Shown here: positions 37,549 through 46,732 of the stretch, in pieces | Layout: each line of letters starts with the position of its first letter | Position numbering within the stretch: position 1 is the stretch's first letter | Origin: JAAYJR01 sp964563975 | Lineage (GTDB): Bacteria; Bacteroidota; Bacteroidia; Bacteroidales; Prolixibacteraceae | DNA length: 64,000 nucleotides | NCBI GenBank assembly: GCA_964563975.1 | Contig: CAZLZJ010000005.1 | Span: 1 to 64,000 of the forward strand | Direction: 5' to 3' | Translations under genes and position numbers: made by a program | The notes under the pieces: generated by a model | Told to the model about the DNA's origin: nothing | The model's database searches: none | Seen by the model: the letters and a program-made list of their open reading frames with translations, nothing else

Positions 37549-39381
37549 ATGTCATTTAAAATATTTTTATTTCAGCTTTCAGGAAAGATCAAACCGGTTG
37601 AAAAAATTGAATCGCGGCGACATATTTTGCATAATGAGTATCTTCAGTTTAAATCTGTAGAAAGTTCGGAGGAGTTGAAAGAGTTTCAGGATCTGGAGAA
37701 ACTAATTACATCTGAGGGCTTTAAAGAGAGGAAGACTAAAATAAAAAGTCTTCGGTTTAAAGGTAGTGATGAGGAAGATATCTTAAAAGAATTTATTGCA
37801 TTAAAGAAAAACTCACAGATAAAAAAGTATTTTCAGGTTAAAGACTCTTCGGATTTAAAAAGATTTGAATTGTTGAAAGATTCAGATAAGGTGAAGGAGT
37901 ATCTTCAGCTTACCGACTTTGTTGAAAATGGTTCTTACAGAAGTGCAAAAGATGAAGCTAAACAACAGATATACAAGGGGTCGGAAGAAAAAGAGCAGGA
38001 GAAGGAGTATCAAAAGCTTAAGAGGTCATCTTTAGTAAAAATATTTTTGGAATTACACAACTCCGATGCCCTTAAAAGATATGAGTCAATAGCAAATTCA
38101 GATAAACTAAAAAAGTATTTTGAATTGCTAAATCTTTCCGGCAAAGATAGGGAAAAGACCAAAGAGATGAAAAGTCTACGGTCAGACTTTGATATTAAGG
38201 ATTATTTGAAATTTGAGCGATCACATAAATATAGAATTTACAGTGAGGCGATTGATAGCTATACTCTTAAGAGATATAATGAGCTGAAACCAATGGTTGA
38301 GAGTAAAGAGTTTAAAAAAAGGGTACTCTTTTTAAAGGATAAGAAAAAATTTGAGAAGAGTGATGCATATAAAAAATTCAGGCGTTTAAAAGAGTTATCA
38401 TCAAGCGCTGATATAAAGTTTTATTTGAAATATGGGAAATCATCGATTTTGAAAAATTATTATGATACACGTGATACAGATATTCTGAAGCATTTTCAGG
38501 AGTTAAGCGACCGGGTGTCATCAGAAGAATTTATAAAAAGGAAAGCCTATTTAGAGGATCCTGAAAAGTGGAAGAAAAGTGAAGAATTTGCCGGTGAACA
38601 GCGATATTCAGAGATGAAGAAACGCCCTCATTTAGTTAAGTATTTTAAATATAAGGATAGTAACAGATTTGATTTTTTCAAAAAGTGGGAGTTAAGTTTT
38701 GAAGATGATTTTTCCGGCAAAGAGTTAAAAAAGGACAAATGGTCGGTTTTGTCGGTGTGGTCTGAAAAACTGCCCGGGAAAAATTTCAGTTTGCCGGGTG
38801 ACCTTAATAAATTTACTGAGGGTGAAAATATAAAGACAGAAAGAAGGTTGATTATAGAAACACGTAAAGAGAGGTCAGAAGGCCTTACTTGGAATCCTGC
38901 TGCAGGATTTATTCCCACACAGTTTGACTATACATCGGGATTGGTTTCAACTTGGAAAAGCTTTTGGCAGGAAAATGGTATTTTTGAGGTAAAAGTAAGA
39001 TTCAATCCCGTAAAGGAGGCGGTAAGCTCATTTATTTTACAGGGTGAAAAAAACTCTCCCCGGATACATCTTTTTGAAATGGGGACAAAAAACAGGGTAG
39101 GGGTGTCTTATTCTGACAATACAGGTAAGCTTCAAGTGGAGGGAACAACTATTTCTAACCTGAAAAGGGGGAAGTGGTATATTTTTACTTTTGAGAAAGA
39201 GGGAGATTTGCTCACCTGGAAAATTAATGAAACAGAAATATTAAAACTGCAAAATCATAAATTTGATTTTCCCCTTCATATAAATATTTTAACTATAGTT
39301 GTTGATGATATACCGGGTTCGAAATTGCCGGTGAAGTTTCAAATTAACGGGGTAAGGTGCTACAAGAGAAGGCAAAATTAA
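37549..39381 (+). CDS. Charged repeat protein with a degenerate GH16-like C-terminal domain
   Basis: This 610-residue protein has no signal peptide. Residues about 25-380 are highly charged and helical, with repeating short units such as LKRFELLKDSDKVKEYLQL, LKRYESIANSDKLKKYFEL and LKRYNELKPMVESKEFKKR. Residues about 385-606 resemble a GH16 jelly roll: FEDDFSGKELKKDKW, a segment ENGIFEVKVRF, then P-R505-I-H507-L-F-E510. In active GH16 enzymes that place reads E-x-D-x-x-E; here the nucleophile Glu is Arg and the Asp is His, so hydrolysis is not expected. It has its own -7 box and is the only + strand gene between 35.5 and 48.8 kb. A carbohydrate-binding or scaffold role is a guess. Its stop overlaps the convergent gene by three bases. 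Confidence 0.75.
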   Translation: MSFKIFLFQLSGKIKPVEKIESRRHILHNEYLQFKSVESSEELKEFQDLEKLITSEGFKERKTKIKSLRFKGSDEEDILKEFIALKKNSQIKKYFQVKDSSDLKRFELLKDSDKVKEYLQLTDFVENGSYRSAKDEAKQQIYKGSEEKEQEKEYQKLKRSSLVKIFLELHNSDALKRYESIANSDKLKKYFELLNLSGKDREKTKEMKSLRSDFDIKDYLKFERSHKYRIYSEAIDSYTLKRYNELKPMVESKEFKKRVLFLKDKKKFEKSDAYKKFRRLKELSSSADIKFYLKYGKSSILKNYYDTRDTDILKHFQELSDRVSSEEFIKRKAYLEDPEKWKKSEEFAGEQRYSEMKKRPHLVKYFKYKDSNRFDFFKKWELSFEDDFSGKELKKDKWSVLSVWSEKLPGKNFSLPGDLNKFTEGENIKTERRLIIETRKERSEGLTWNPAAGFIPTQFDYTSGLVSTWKSFWQENGIFEVKVRFNPVKEAVSSFILQGEKNSPRIHLFEMGTKNRVGVSYSDNTGKLQVEGTTISNLKRGKWYIFTFEKEGDLLTWKINETEILKLQNHKFDFPLHINILTIVVDDIPGSKLPVKFQINGVRCYKRRQN

Positions 39382-40064
39382 TAATTAAAAAGATAACAAA
39401 CTGATGCAGAGAGCCTTATTCCGCTCCAGTTTGTTTTCACAGGTTTTTTTGTATCGTTGAATTGCAGGAAAGCATCCCTGTTTCCCACCAACCTGTTTTT
39501 ACTGCCTGTGTCAATTAAATAACCGGCATTGGCTCCGAACTCTATACTGCCTGTATTGTATGCCAGCCTCAACTTGGGCTCTGCCTGGACAGCGCCTGAT
39601 TTAAAGCTTTTTTTATCATTATAGGTGATTACTTTTTCCTTCATTTCTAATTTTGAAAAGGCATATGAAATTCGTGTTTCTCCGTAAAGGTTAACTGCTT
39701 TGTTAATCAGCTTAAGCCTTGCAGCAACACCGGGCGACCAGGAGGTGAGTATATTGTCGACCTGCAGTTCACCTGAATAATCTTTATAACTTATTCTTGA
39801 GCCTGTGGTGTTGAATGACCCTGATATACCGAACGACAAGAGGTCTGTTGCCTGATAGAGAATCCCGATATTATAAAATGGTTGCATCGGGAAATCGTCG
39901 GTTATCTTTCCTTTCACCGGAAGGTTTTTTAATATGGTTGAATTCATATCTCTCATGTCATTTAACGAGTATGACCCAATTCCGTAACCTGCCTCGATAA
40001 TTAATTGTGAAAAGGAACTATATACAAGTAGTATAAAGATGATTATAGATATGATTTTTTTCAT
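39378..40064 (-). CDS. Outer-membrane beta-barrel protein
   Basis: This 228-residue protein has a signal peptide (cut after FSQ, about residue 19) and alternating hydrophobic strands with turns rich in Asp, Asn, Lys and Gly, ending SASVCYLFNY with an aromatic last residue. This fits a small 8- to 10-strand outer-membrane barrel. I cannot assign a function. It follows the lipoprotein gene at 40123 by 58 bases on the same strand, so the two probably work together. Its stop codon overlaps the stop of the convergent 37549 gene. Confidence 0.7.
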   Translation of the reverse strand: MKKIISIIIFILLVYSSFSQLIIEAGYGIGSYSLNDMRDMNSTILKNLPVKGKITDDFPMQPFYNIGILYQATDLLSFGISGSFNTTGSRISYKDYSGELQVDNILTSWSPGVAARLKLINKAVNLYGETRISYAFSKLEMKEKVITYNDKKSFKSGAVQAEPKLRLAYNTGSIEFGANAGYLIDTGSKNRLVGNRDAFLQFNDTKKPVKTNWSGIRLSASVCYLFNY

Positions 40065-40122
40065 TTGTCATGATTTTTATCTGTTAATATAAGGATATTC
40101 GTGGTTGGCTTAGCAAAGTATT

Positions 40123-41970
40123 TCAATATTCAAGCTTATGTCTGAGCCCTTCGGTGAAGAGAATTTTATTACTGAGGAAGAGGCTTGTATAGTTACTGTT
40201 ATTATCTCCGAAGTTGAAAGTTTTAACCTCTTTTTTTTGTTCACCGGTATTCAGGTCATAGATTGTTATCAGGTCTCTCTCCTCGTTCAAGGTGACAAGT
40301 TCATTATTATTCCAGTCGATATCGTAGAAATATTTATCATTTACAGCTGTTTCGGAGATGATGGTTAGGTCGTCAGGAGCTATCCTGGTCAATGATCCGT
40401 TTTTAAAATAGAGAAGATGCCCGGTTACCGGGTCAAAATCAAAGAAACCTATATCGCAGCTGCTCCATATCATGACCGCTTTACCCTCTTCTAATTTGAA
40501 CAGCTCTGTAAGATAGTTCGGCCAAATACCCTTGATATGCCTTATACAGAAAAAATTACCGTCGGGTGATATTCTCATTTTGTCTCCTAAGTTTGATTCA
40601 CCATCGATCCTGAATGTCGCCTCTGCCGTTTTGTTCAGGAAGTCGTAAAAATAGTAGTCAGCTTTTTGGTTATAAAATACCCCCTTCCCGTTATTGGCAA
40701 TTTCGAACTGAACAGGCATCTCCTCACCGGGAAATGATGAATTGGGAATTATATCAATGACCTCCATCGTTTTTGTATCTGTCAGTTCGAGTTGTAAAGG
40801 TTTTGCAGATAACATCTTTTTTCCGTCAGGTGAAACAGATAAATAGACATATTGGGAGGGTATTGAACCGGTTATGATATTTTTGTCACAGTCGAATTTA
40901 TAAACCCGGTATATATCGGAAAAGTAGCAATTGTTCCCTAAGGGAGCTGCAAATATCGAAAAGGGAAATATTGGCATCGGGTCACCAATAATAATATCTT
41001 CTGTCGGGCTTGCCATGAACCTGAGGTCATCGAAGCTGTTTAACGGGATTTCCCTTTTTTTCGGCTTGGGAAGCACATAAAACTTAGTTTCTACGGCAAA
41101 CCTGCCCTCTTCAAAGGTAAAGCTGTCAGCTGAGCCGCCCTCAATATATGCCAATTCGTTAAAGTGGTTAAAACGGTTATAAGATTCAAATATTCTGTAG
41201 CCGGCAATATTGTTTTCAAATTTACTTTTCTCCCAGGAAACCTCAATAACCAGGTCATCTCTTTTTTGGGCAACTGCTTTGGGGAGCCCCTCTTCATAAT
41301 ATACATGGCGGCTGGTAAATGTACCATTGTCAGTTTCAGTCACTATATAGTAATCGCCATTATACCCGATATATGATTCATCGTAAAGAAAAGTTCTGTT
41401 CTGATCGTCTATAATATCAATTTTATAAAAAACAGAATTAAATATATGGTATTTGCGAAACCCGATCCCTTTGAATTTTTCCCATTCAATTCTGAGACTT
41501 CCGTTTTTAGGGGTTACGCCGATAATTTGTGAGGCTGTATCTGCATCATCCAGGAAGTAAAGGATAAAGGTTTTTGAAAAGAGAAAACCTTCGGCATTGA
41601 CCTTATCAGCAAGGCTCCCGGATCCCGAACTTCTGAATAATTCAACATTTAACTCATAGGGGATACCTTTTTGATACTGTCCCGGGTTAAAGCTGAATGT
41701 AAAATTGCCTGAAGTAGACTCTATTTTTGACAGCTGAATATTATTAAGCCGGAAGAGGGCAAACCTGACTTTTGAATCCGGTGTGGAATAGTAAAGTGTT
41801 GTATACCCCGTTATTGGTACATAAATGGTATCTGACGAAAAATTCAGGTTAACGTTGATGTCAGGTACTTCGGTTATGGGCTCAACATCGACTTCGTAAA
41901 TGCCTTCCGGTTCAAATTCACATGCTGAAATTATGAAAATAAAGGCTGTGAAATATAAAAATATTCTCAT
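40123..41970 (-). CDS. Large lipoprotein with fibronectin- and propeller-like regions
   Basis: This 615-residue protein has a lipoprotein signal with lipobox ISAC (Cys17). The first part (about 30-320) looks like several beta-sandwich modules; segments such as SLRIEWEKFKGIGFRKYHIF and VIEVSWEKSKFENNIAGYRI fit fibronectin type III strands. The second part (about 335-610) contains repeated segments with SPDGK, TKTMEVID and YDLNTGEQKKE, as in beta-propeller blades. No catalytic motif is visible. It stands upstream of the beta-barrel gene at 39378 with which it may form a surface complex. Function unknown. Confidence 0.65.
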   Translation of the reverse strand: MRIFLYFTAFIFIISACEFEPEGIYEVDVEPITEVPDINVNLNFSSDTIYVPITGYTTLYYSTPDSKVRFALFRLNNIQLSKIESTSGNFTFSFNPGQYQKGIPYELNVELFRSSGSGSLADKVNAEGFLFSKTFILYFLDDADTASQIIGVTPKNGSLRIEWEKFKGIGFRKYHIFNSVFYKIDIIDDQNRTFLYDESYIGYNGDYYIVTETDNGTFTSRHVYYEEGLPKAVAQKRDDLVIEVSWEKSKFENNIAGYRIFESYNRFNHFNELAYIEGGSADSFTFEEGRFAVETKFYVLPKPKKREIPLNSFDDLRFMASPTEDIIIGDPMPIFPFSIFAAPLGNNCYFSDIYRVYKFDCDKNIITGSIPSQYVYLSVSPDGKKMLSAKPLQLELTDTKTMEVIDIIPNSSFPGEEMPVQFEIANNGKGVFYNQKADYYFYDFLNKTAEATFRIDGESNLGDKMRISPDGNFFCIRHIKGIWPNYLTELFKLEEGKAVMIWSSCDIGFFDFDPVTGHLLYFKNGSLTRIAPDDLTIISETAVNDKYFYDIDWNNNELVTLNEERDLITIYDLNTGEQKKEVKTFNFGDNNSNYTSLFLSNKILFTEGLRHKLEY

Positions 41971-42061
41971 TGTTTAATTTATTGTATTAATCTATTTAAA
42001 ATTATTTTAATAATTAAAAAAATTTAAATTTAAAATTATTTTGTAAAATATTAATGCTTTA

Positions 42062-44353
42062 TTATAATCCTCTTTTATTAAACAGGATGTACCCGAAATT
42101 AAGTGTAAAATAGAGTTTTGTACCGGGCTTTTCATAATAATTAATGGCAATGCTTACAGGACCAAACCCGGTATGGTGTACTAATGCTGCCATGCCCTGT
42201 AAATAATAATTATCAATTAGTGCCGGATTTTTTTCTACGGTCATGTCAGGATTAAGCCGCTCCTCTTTTAAGGGAATAAATCCATGTCCTTCAACCCTGA
42301 GGTTAAAGGTTGGGTTCAGGTTGAATATTGCTTTTAGTCCGCCTGCGATAAAGTTATTTGAGTGAAAATTTTCAATAAAAAGTGAATTACTGTGAGGTGT
42401 CGGATAATAGCCGGGTGCAGCAAGAAGGGTAGATCTGCAGTTTTGAAATGGTTTTTTATTACTGAAGAGTGCTTCCAGCTGTGTCCCAAAAGTGAATTTG
42501 CTACCCATTTGCCAATATTTTAAAGTAGATGCCCGGGCTAAAAAGTAGCTGTGATTATTTTTTATTTTTCCTTGCATTGTTGAGGTTGTTCCGGGTTCAT
42601 TTGTCTCTTTGCCGACAATATGTTTAATTGAAACAGAGTTAAATGATCCTTCTGAAGCAAATTGTTTATAATTTAAAGAGCTGTTTTCAATTGCAATTTG
42701 AGATACGAAAGCTATAAAACCGGTATTATCCGGTTCATCTTCCTTTTTAAATTTTTCAGTCAGGTAATATTCATCCGAAGAATTAACAAAAGAGTAATTG
42801 GAAAATAATTTGGAATGTCTGCCCAAAGGGATTCCCGTTTCCAGTAAAACATTAAATTCGTCTTGTATAATAAATGGTGGCCTGACATCTTCAAAAAACA
42901 GCTCTGAACTGGATGAAAAGAAGTCCCACCGGTTTAATGTTGAGTAGGTTGAAATATAGAAAGGGAGAGTTGTTGGAAAATCTATCCTTCCGCCGGTTTT
43001 AAAACTACTGTAAAAACGGCCGAAATAGATATTTGAACTCAGAGAGTATGCCCGGTTTTGGAAAGTTCGGTAATCAAAGCTCGCATAACCCTGGTTTATA
43101 GGCTTCGTTGAAATATTGCCACCTATATTTATTCTTATCTTTTTTTCAGGTTTTACCTTCAGATGAAGGTCAAAATAACCCGTTTCTTTGTTGTAAAGTG
43201 CAATTGGCCTGATCGACTGTAAATGCTCATTGGCAATAAGTTTAAAATAATCCTGTTTTAATGAGCTGAGGGAAATGATGTTAAATCTGTGTTTTATTGA
43301 TTGGATAATAAATTTTCGTTGCATCGGGTCCTCTATTCCTTCAACTTGTATATTCTGAAATAGCATTTCCGGCTTTTTGCTGTTAAATTCCACTCTTTTT
43401 TTTGCTACAACCTCTTTTCTTACCCTTCTGTCGATAAGTGATTTTATACTGTCTATATTTTGTATTGCCGTAGCTCTTCCATAAGATGTAATGAGGTCAT
43501 ATTTTTGAAAATCGAGTAGTCCGACATTTTGAAATTTTGTTTCAAGGAGGATACCCTGTTCTTTAGGGATATCATAATCGGTAGGCCTCATAACTATATT
43601 TGTAATCTGTTCGACTATATTATCGCTATCGGGTTTTTTTGGCATTTCTGTCACTTTATGGCCGATTATAATGTCTGGTTTAAATATTTCTGTCATTACA
43701 TCGTGTGGAAAATTATTCACAATACCACCATCGAACAGCAGTTTATTATCGATAATTATAGGCTTAAAATAGAGGGGTACGGTCATTGATGCTCTAATGG
43801 CGTCTCCCACATCTCCATTTCTCAGTGTTATTGCTTGATTAGTATGTATGTCGGTTGCAATACAGAAAAAGGGGACCATAAGACTGTCGAAATTATTGTT
43901 ACAGGCTGCTGTGGTTGGCGCCATCAGCTCCATAAAAGCAAAGTTCATCTGCTCTTCGGGAATTATATTTGTTGGGGGCAACAGTTTTAGTTTATCCTTC
44001 TTTTTGTCAATTCTTAATTCAAGCCATGCAGGATCAGGCTCAGGCCTGGTAAAGTAGTACCTGTATTCTTTTTGAATACGGCCCGTTGACCAGAAATAGA
44101 ACTCGTCCGACCGGAAAAGTTCTTCCATTTGATCAGGTGAATAGCCTGCAGCATAGAGCCCGCCCACAATTGCACCAATGGATGTTCCTGCAATGTAATC
44201 TATAGGAATATTGTTCTCTTCAAGCACTCTGATCACTTCAATATGAGCCATACCTTTGGCTCCTCCTCCGCTTAAAACCAGCCCGACTGACTGGGAGGAT
44301 GCCATGATTGCAAAACAGAAAAAACAAATAATTAACAGAAGAGATTTCTTCAT
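42062..44353 (-). CDS. Patatin-like phospholipase fused to an Omp85-type barrel
   Basis: This 763-residue protein has a signal peptide (cut after SSQ, about 21), then a patatin domain at about 22-215: oxyanion loop GGGAKG at 29-34, nucleophile Ser58 in GTSIGA and catalytic Asp in LLFDGGIVNNFP. About 330-400 looks like a POTRA-type module (MLFQNIQVEGIEDP), and 405-763 is a 16-strand Omp85-like barrel ending in FTLNFGYILFNKRGL. This is the layout of PlpD-type (type Vd) proteins. The lipase would cleave phospholipids at the surface or periplasmic face. It has its own -7 box and lies behind the yitT gene. Confidence 0.92.
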   Translation of the reverse strand: MKKSLLLIICFFCFAIMASSQSVGLVLSGGGAKGMAHIEVIRVLEENNIPIDYIAGTSIGAIVGGLYAAGYSPDQMEELFRSDEFYFWSTGRIQKEYRYYFTRPEPDPAWLELRIDKKKDKLKLLPPTNIIPEEQMNFAFMELMAPTTAACNNNFDSLMVPFFCIATDIHTNQAITLRNGDVGDAIRASMTVPLYFKPIIIDNKLLFDGGIVNNFPHDVMTEIFKPDIIIGHKVTEMPKKPDSDNIVEQITNIVMRPTDYDIPKEQGILLETKFQNVGLLDFQKYDLITSYGRATAIQNIDSIKSLIDRRVRKEVVAKKRVEFNSKKPEMLFQNIQVEGIEDPMQRKFIIQSIKHRFNIISLSSLKQDYFKLIANEHLQSIRPIALYNKETGYFDLHLKVKPEKKIRINIGGNISTKPINQGYASFDYRTFQNRAYSLSSNIYFGRFYSSFKTGGRIDFPTTLPFYISTYSTLNRWDFFSSSSELFFEDVRPPFIIQDEFNVLLETGIPLGRHSKLFSNYSFVNSSDEYYLTEKFKKEDEPDNTGFIAFVSQIAIENSSLNYKQFASEGSFNSVSIKHIVGKETNEPGTTSTMQGKIKNNHSYFLARASTLKYWQMGSKFTFGTQLEALFSNKKPFQNCRSTLLAAPGYYPTPHSNSLFIENFHSNNFIAGGLKAIFNLNPTFNLRVEGHGFIPLKEERLNPDMTVEKNPALIDNYYLQGMAALVHHTGFGPVSIAINYYEKPGTKLYFTLNFGYILFNKRGL

Positions 44354-44379
44354 AGGTTTTTAACATAAAAAGGGTTTAT

Positions 44380-44387
44380 CAAATATA
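44380..44387 (-). promoter_or_regulatory. -7 box for the patatin gene
   Basis: On the - strand the bases read TATATTTG, an exact TAnnTTTG, ending 26 bases before the ATG at 44353. This gives a leader of about 20 bases, the same spacing as at other promoters of the window. A -33 TTG was not found. It suggests that the patatin gene is transcribed apart from exbB-exbD-tonB-yitT. Confidence 0.45.
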
Positions 44388-44397
44388 GTGAAATTTT

Positions 44398-45321
44398 TTA
44401 GTTGCCGGTTTTTTTTCCAAGGCTTTGAAACCCTTCTCCCAAAATCTCCCTGGTGTCCATTACCGTAATAAAGGCATCAGGATCTATTTTGCTAATATAT
44501 TCCTGAAGTATTGCAACTTCGCGCCGACTGACGACAGTAAAAATAATTTTTTTCTTCTCACCGGTAAACATTCCTGTTCCGCTAAAAAGAGTTCCGCTTC
44601 TGTCAAGGTCGTTAATAATTTTATTTTTAATCTCTTCGGGTTTTTGTGAAATTATAAGTAAAGCTTTGTTAAAGTCAGCTCCTTCAAGGACTGTATCGAT
44701 AATACGCCCTGAAATATAGATCACCACCCATGAATAGAGAGGAATATGCCAGTCGTGGAATGCTACAAGTCCCAGCAGTACAATAGCAGAATCAACATAG
44801 ATCATAAGTTTTCCTAACTGGATATGCGTATATTTTGCAATTATCATTGCTATAATATCTGAACCGCCGGAGGTTGCTTTTGCTTTAAAAATCAGTCCCA
44901 GTCCAAAACCAATAAGTATTCCTCCGAATAAGCACGATAATAGGACATCACTAACAAGCGGAGGATTCCCCGGGGGTCTCAGGAAGGCTATTCCGTCAAT
45001 AAATATTGAAGTAAGAACAAATCCGATAATAGTTTTAACTCCAAATTTTGGTCCGAGAATCCTGATGCCTGCATAGGTGAGAGGGATATTGACTAAAAGT
45101 CCGAATAGTCCGATTGGAAAACCATCGGGCCAGAAAGGGATAAGTCCTCTTGTAGAATAATGTACAACGATTCCGATTCCATATACTCCTCCCGGAACAA
45201 TTCTATGAGGGGTGATAAACCATACAAATCCTCCTGCCAGAATAAATGCTCCGGCTAAAATAAGGGAGTAATCTATAAACCACTGTTTGCTGAAAAGCTT
45301 TTGTTTTGTAATGAAAGCCAT
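44398..45321 (-). CDS. YitT family membrane protein (DUF161-DUF2179)
   Basis: This 307-residue protein has about six membrane helices in residues 15-215 (FILAGGFVWFITPHRIVPGG, IGFGLGLIFKAKATSGGSDI) and a C-terminal cytoplasmic DUF2179 domain (KKKIIFTVVSRREVAILQEY, DPDAFITVMDTREILGEGF). The family is widespread and its transport function is not settled. It starts 20 bases after the TonB-like gene and is the last gene of that operon. Confidence 0.92.
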   Translation of the reverse strand: MAFITKQKLFSKQWFIDYSLILAGAFILAGGFVWFITPHRIVPGGVYGIGIVVHYSTRGLIPFWPDGFPIGLFGLLVNIPLTYAGIRILGPKFGVKTIIGFVLTSIFIDGIAFLRPPGNPPLVSDVLLSCLFGGILIGFGLGLIFKAKATSGGSDIIAMIIAKYTHIQLGKLMIYVDSAIVLLGLVAFHDWHIPLYSWVVIYISGRIIDTVLEGADFNKALLIISQKPEEIKNKIINDLDRSGTLFSGTGMFTGEKKKIIFTVVSRREVAILQEYISKIDPDAFITVMDTREILGEGFQSLGKKTGN

Positions 45322-45341
45322 TTTAGCACGGGATATAACTT

Positions 45342-46310
45342 TTAACTAAGTTTGAATCTGTAGGAGATAGTTCCCTGCTGGAATGCAGGGGCATTCTCAT
45401 CAAGGTTAAATTTTGATTTTAAAGCTGCCTGCCGGGCTTCGTTCCAGAATCGTTGATCCATAATGGTAGTTCCCCTTACACCGGGTTCGGCTGCTGTTAC
45501 ATTTCCATATTTGTCAACTGTAACCTTTACCACTACCACACCTTCGTCATTTCCGGGGTATGCCGGTTTTGGTAAAGCTTTTGCCGTTCTTCCTGAAAGG
45601 CTGTATGATACGCCGGTGCCCTGGTTGCCCGATCCGCTTCCTCCCGGTCCGTAAGTACCGGCATTAGGGTCTCCTGTGGGAACCCCCTGGTTGCCGCCGG
45701 GGAATGTTACACCCTGGTTAGGGTTATCGCCCGAACCACGTCCTTCTGCAGTACCCGGACCTGTTCCTCCAAATGCACCTTTAGCTCTTGAGTTTATTTC
45801 GCTGATTTTTTTCTGTTCTTCTTCTGCTTTTTTTCGTTCTGCTTCAGCACGCTGTTGTCTCTCCAATTCAGCTTGCCGCTGTTGCCTCTCCAACTCGGCC
45901 TGCTGCTGCTCCTGCTGTTTGCGTTTTTCAGCTTCTATCTGTTTTTGTCTGTCTGCTTCTCTTTTTTTTTGTTCGGCAGCTTCAATTGCTGCTGTTTTTT
46001 CAAAATCTTGCGTCATTGCTGTTTCTTTAGCCTGATTGGGTCTGCTTGCGGGAGGGACAGCCGGAGGTGGTGGTGGAACAGGAGCTTCTATTTGCTGCAC
46101 AGGCCGGGCAGGTTCAGGTTCACTGCGTACTGATCCCGGCTCAATATCACCAAGCCCATGGTCGCTGGTGCCAAAATTAACTAAGATCCCTTCTTCTCCC
46201 GGAAGTGGCAGAGGAGTAAAAAAGCCCAGGAAGATCAGCATAAGAAGGACACAGATATGAAAAACAGCGGTTCCGATTATGCCTTTTTTATGTTTTTCAA
46301 AAAAACTCAT
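45342..46310 (-). CDS. TonB-type energy transducer
   Basis: This 322-residue protein has one N-terminal membrane helix (about 12-30), a Pro-rich stretch (EAPVPPPPPAVPPA) at about 73-86, a Gln/Glu/Arg/Lys-rich coiled segment at about 100-170, a Gly-rich linker, and a TonB C-terminal domain from about 240 (KPAYPGNDEGVVVVKVTVDK, ending ISYRFKLS). It would carry the proton-motive force from ExbB-ExbD to TonB-dependent receptors such as the SusC at 1486. The gene directly follows exbD with no gap. The low-complexity middle is prone to length change. Confidence 0.88.
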   Translation of the reverse strand: MSFFEKHKKGIIGTAVFHICVLLMLIFLGFFTPLPLPGEEGILVNFGTSDHGLGDIEPGSVRSEPEPARPVQQIEAPVPPPPPAVPPASRPNQAKETAMTQDFEKTAAIEAAEQKKREADRQKQIEAEKRKQQEQQQAELERQQRQAELERQQRAEAERKKAEEEQKKISEINSRAKGAFGGTGPGTAEGRGSGDNPNQGVTFPGGNQGVPTGDPNAGTYGPGGSGSGNQGTGVSYSLSGRTAKALPKPAYPGNDEGVVVVKVTVDKYGNVTAAEPGVRGTTIMDQRFWNEARQAALKSKFNLDENAPAFQQGTISYRFKLS

Positions 46311-46721
46311 TTAGCTTTCCGGCGCTGTGGCCGCAATCATTTTATACTTATTTTTTCTTGCAATATTCATTACTTTAACAATCTCTTCCCATGGTACTGA
46401 TTTTTCGGCATGAAGTGATATATATATATCGTCGTTGCCAATTCCGAAACGGTTTTGTAAAAATGGCTCAATCTCTCTGAATTCAACTCTTCTGAGACGG
46501 CCATCATCGTTAATGTAATACTTCAGATCCCTTGTTATTGAAATTGTGGTAATTGGTTTTGCCGCTGTCTGATTGTTGCTTTGAGGCAGCAGTAATTTCA
46601 AAGCATTTGGCGCAACCAATGTTGATGTCACCATGAAGAAGATAAGCAATAAGAATACAATATCAGTCATTGACGACATACTGAAACTTGCATTGATCTT
46701 ATTTCTTTGTTTAAGTGCCAT
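46311..46721 (-). CDS. exbD: ExbD/TolR family protein
   Basis: This 136-residue protein has a short cytoplasmic start (ALKQRNKINASFSMSSMTD), one membrane helix (IVFLLLIFFMVTSTLV) and a periplasmic domain. The Asp before the helix (MTDIVFLLL) is the conserved proton-handling residue of ExbD/TolR. It lies between the exbB and tonB genes and forms the motor with ExbB. The assignment to ExbD rather than TolR rests on the TonB-like gene next door. Confidence 0.92.
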   Translation of the reverse strand: MALKQRNKINASFSMSSMTDIVFLLLIFFMVTSTLVAPNALKLLLPQSNNQTAAKPITTISITRDLKYYINDDGRLRRVEFREIEPFLQNRFGIGNDDIYISLHAEKSVPWEEIVKVMNIARKNKYKMIAATAPES

Positions 46722-46732
46722 TTTGTAATTAA

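Noticed and set aside
39378..39381. Overlapping convergent stop codons as a sign of shared control
   Set aside because: A few bases of overlap between convergent genes are common and by themselves show nothing about regulation.
45676..46260. Long + strand frames opposite the TonB-like gene, rich in Cys, Ser and Pro
   Set aside because: They mirror the low-complexity Gln/Glu/Lys and Pro stretches of the real gene on the other strand.
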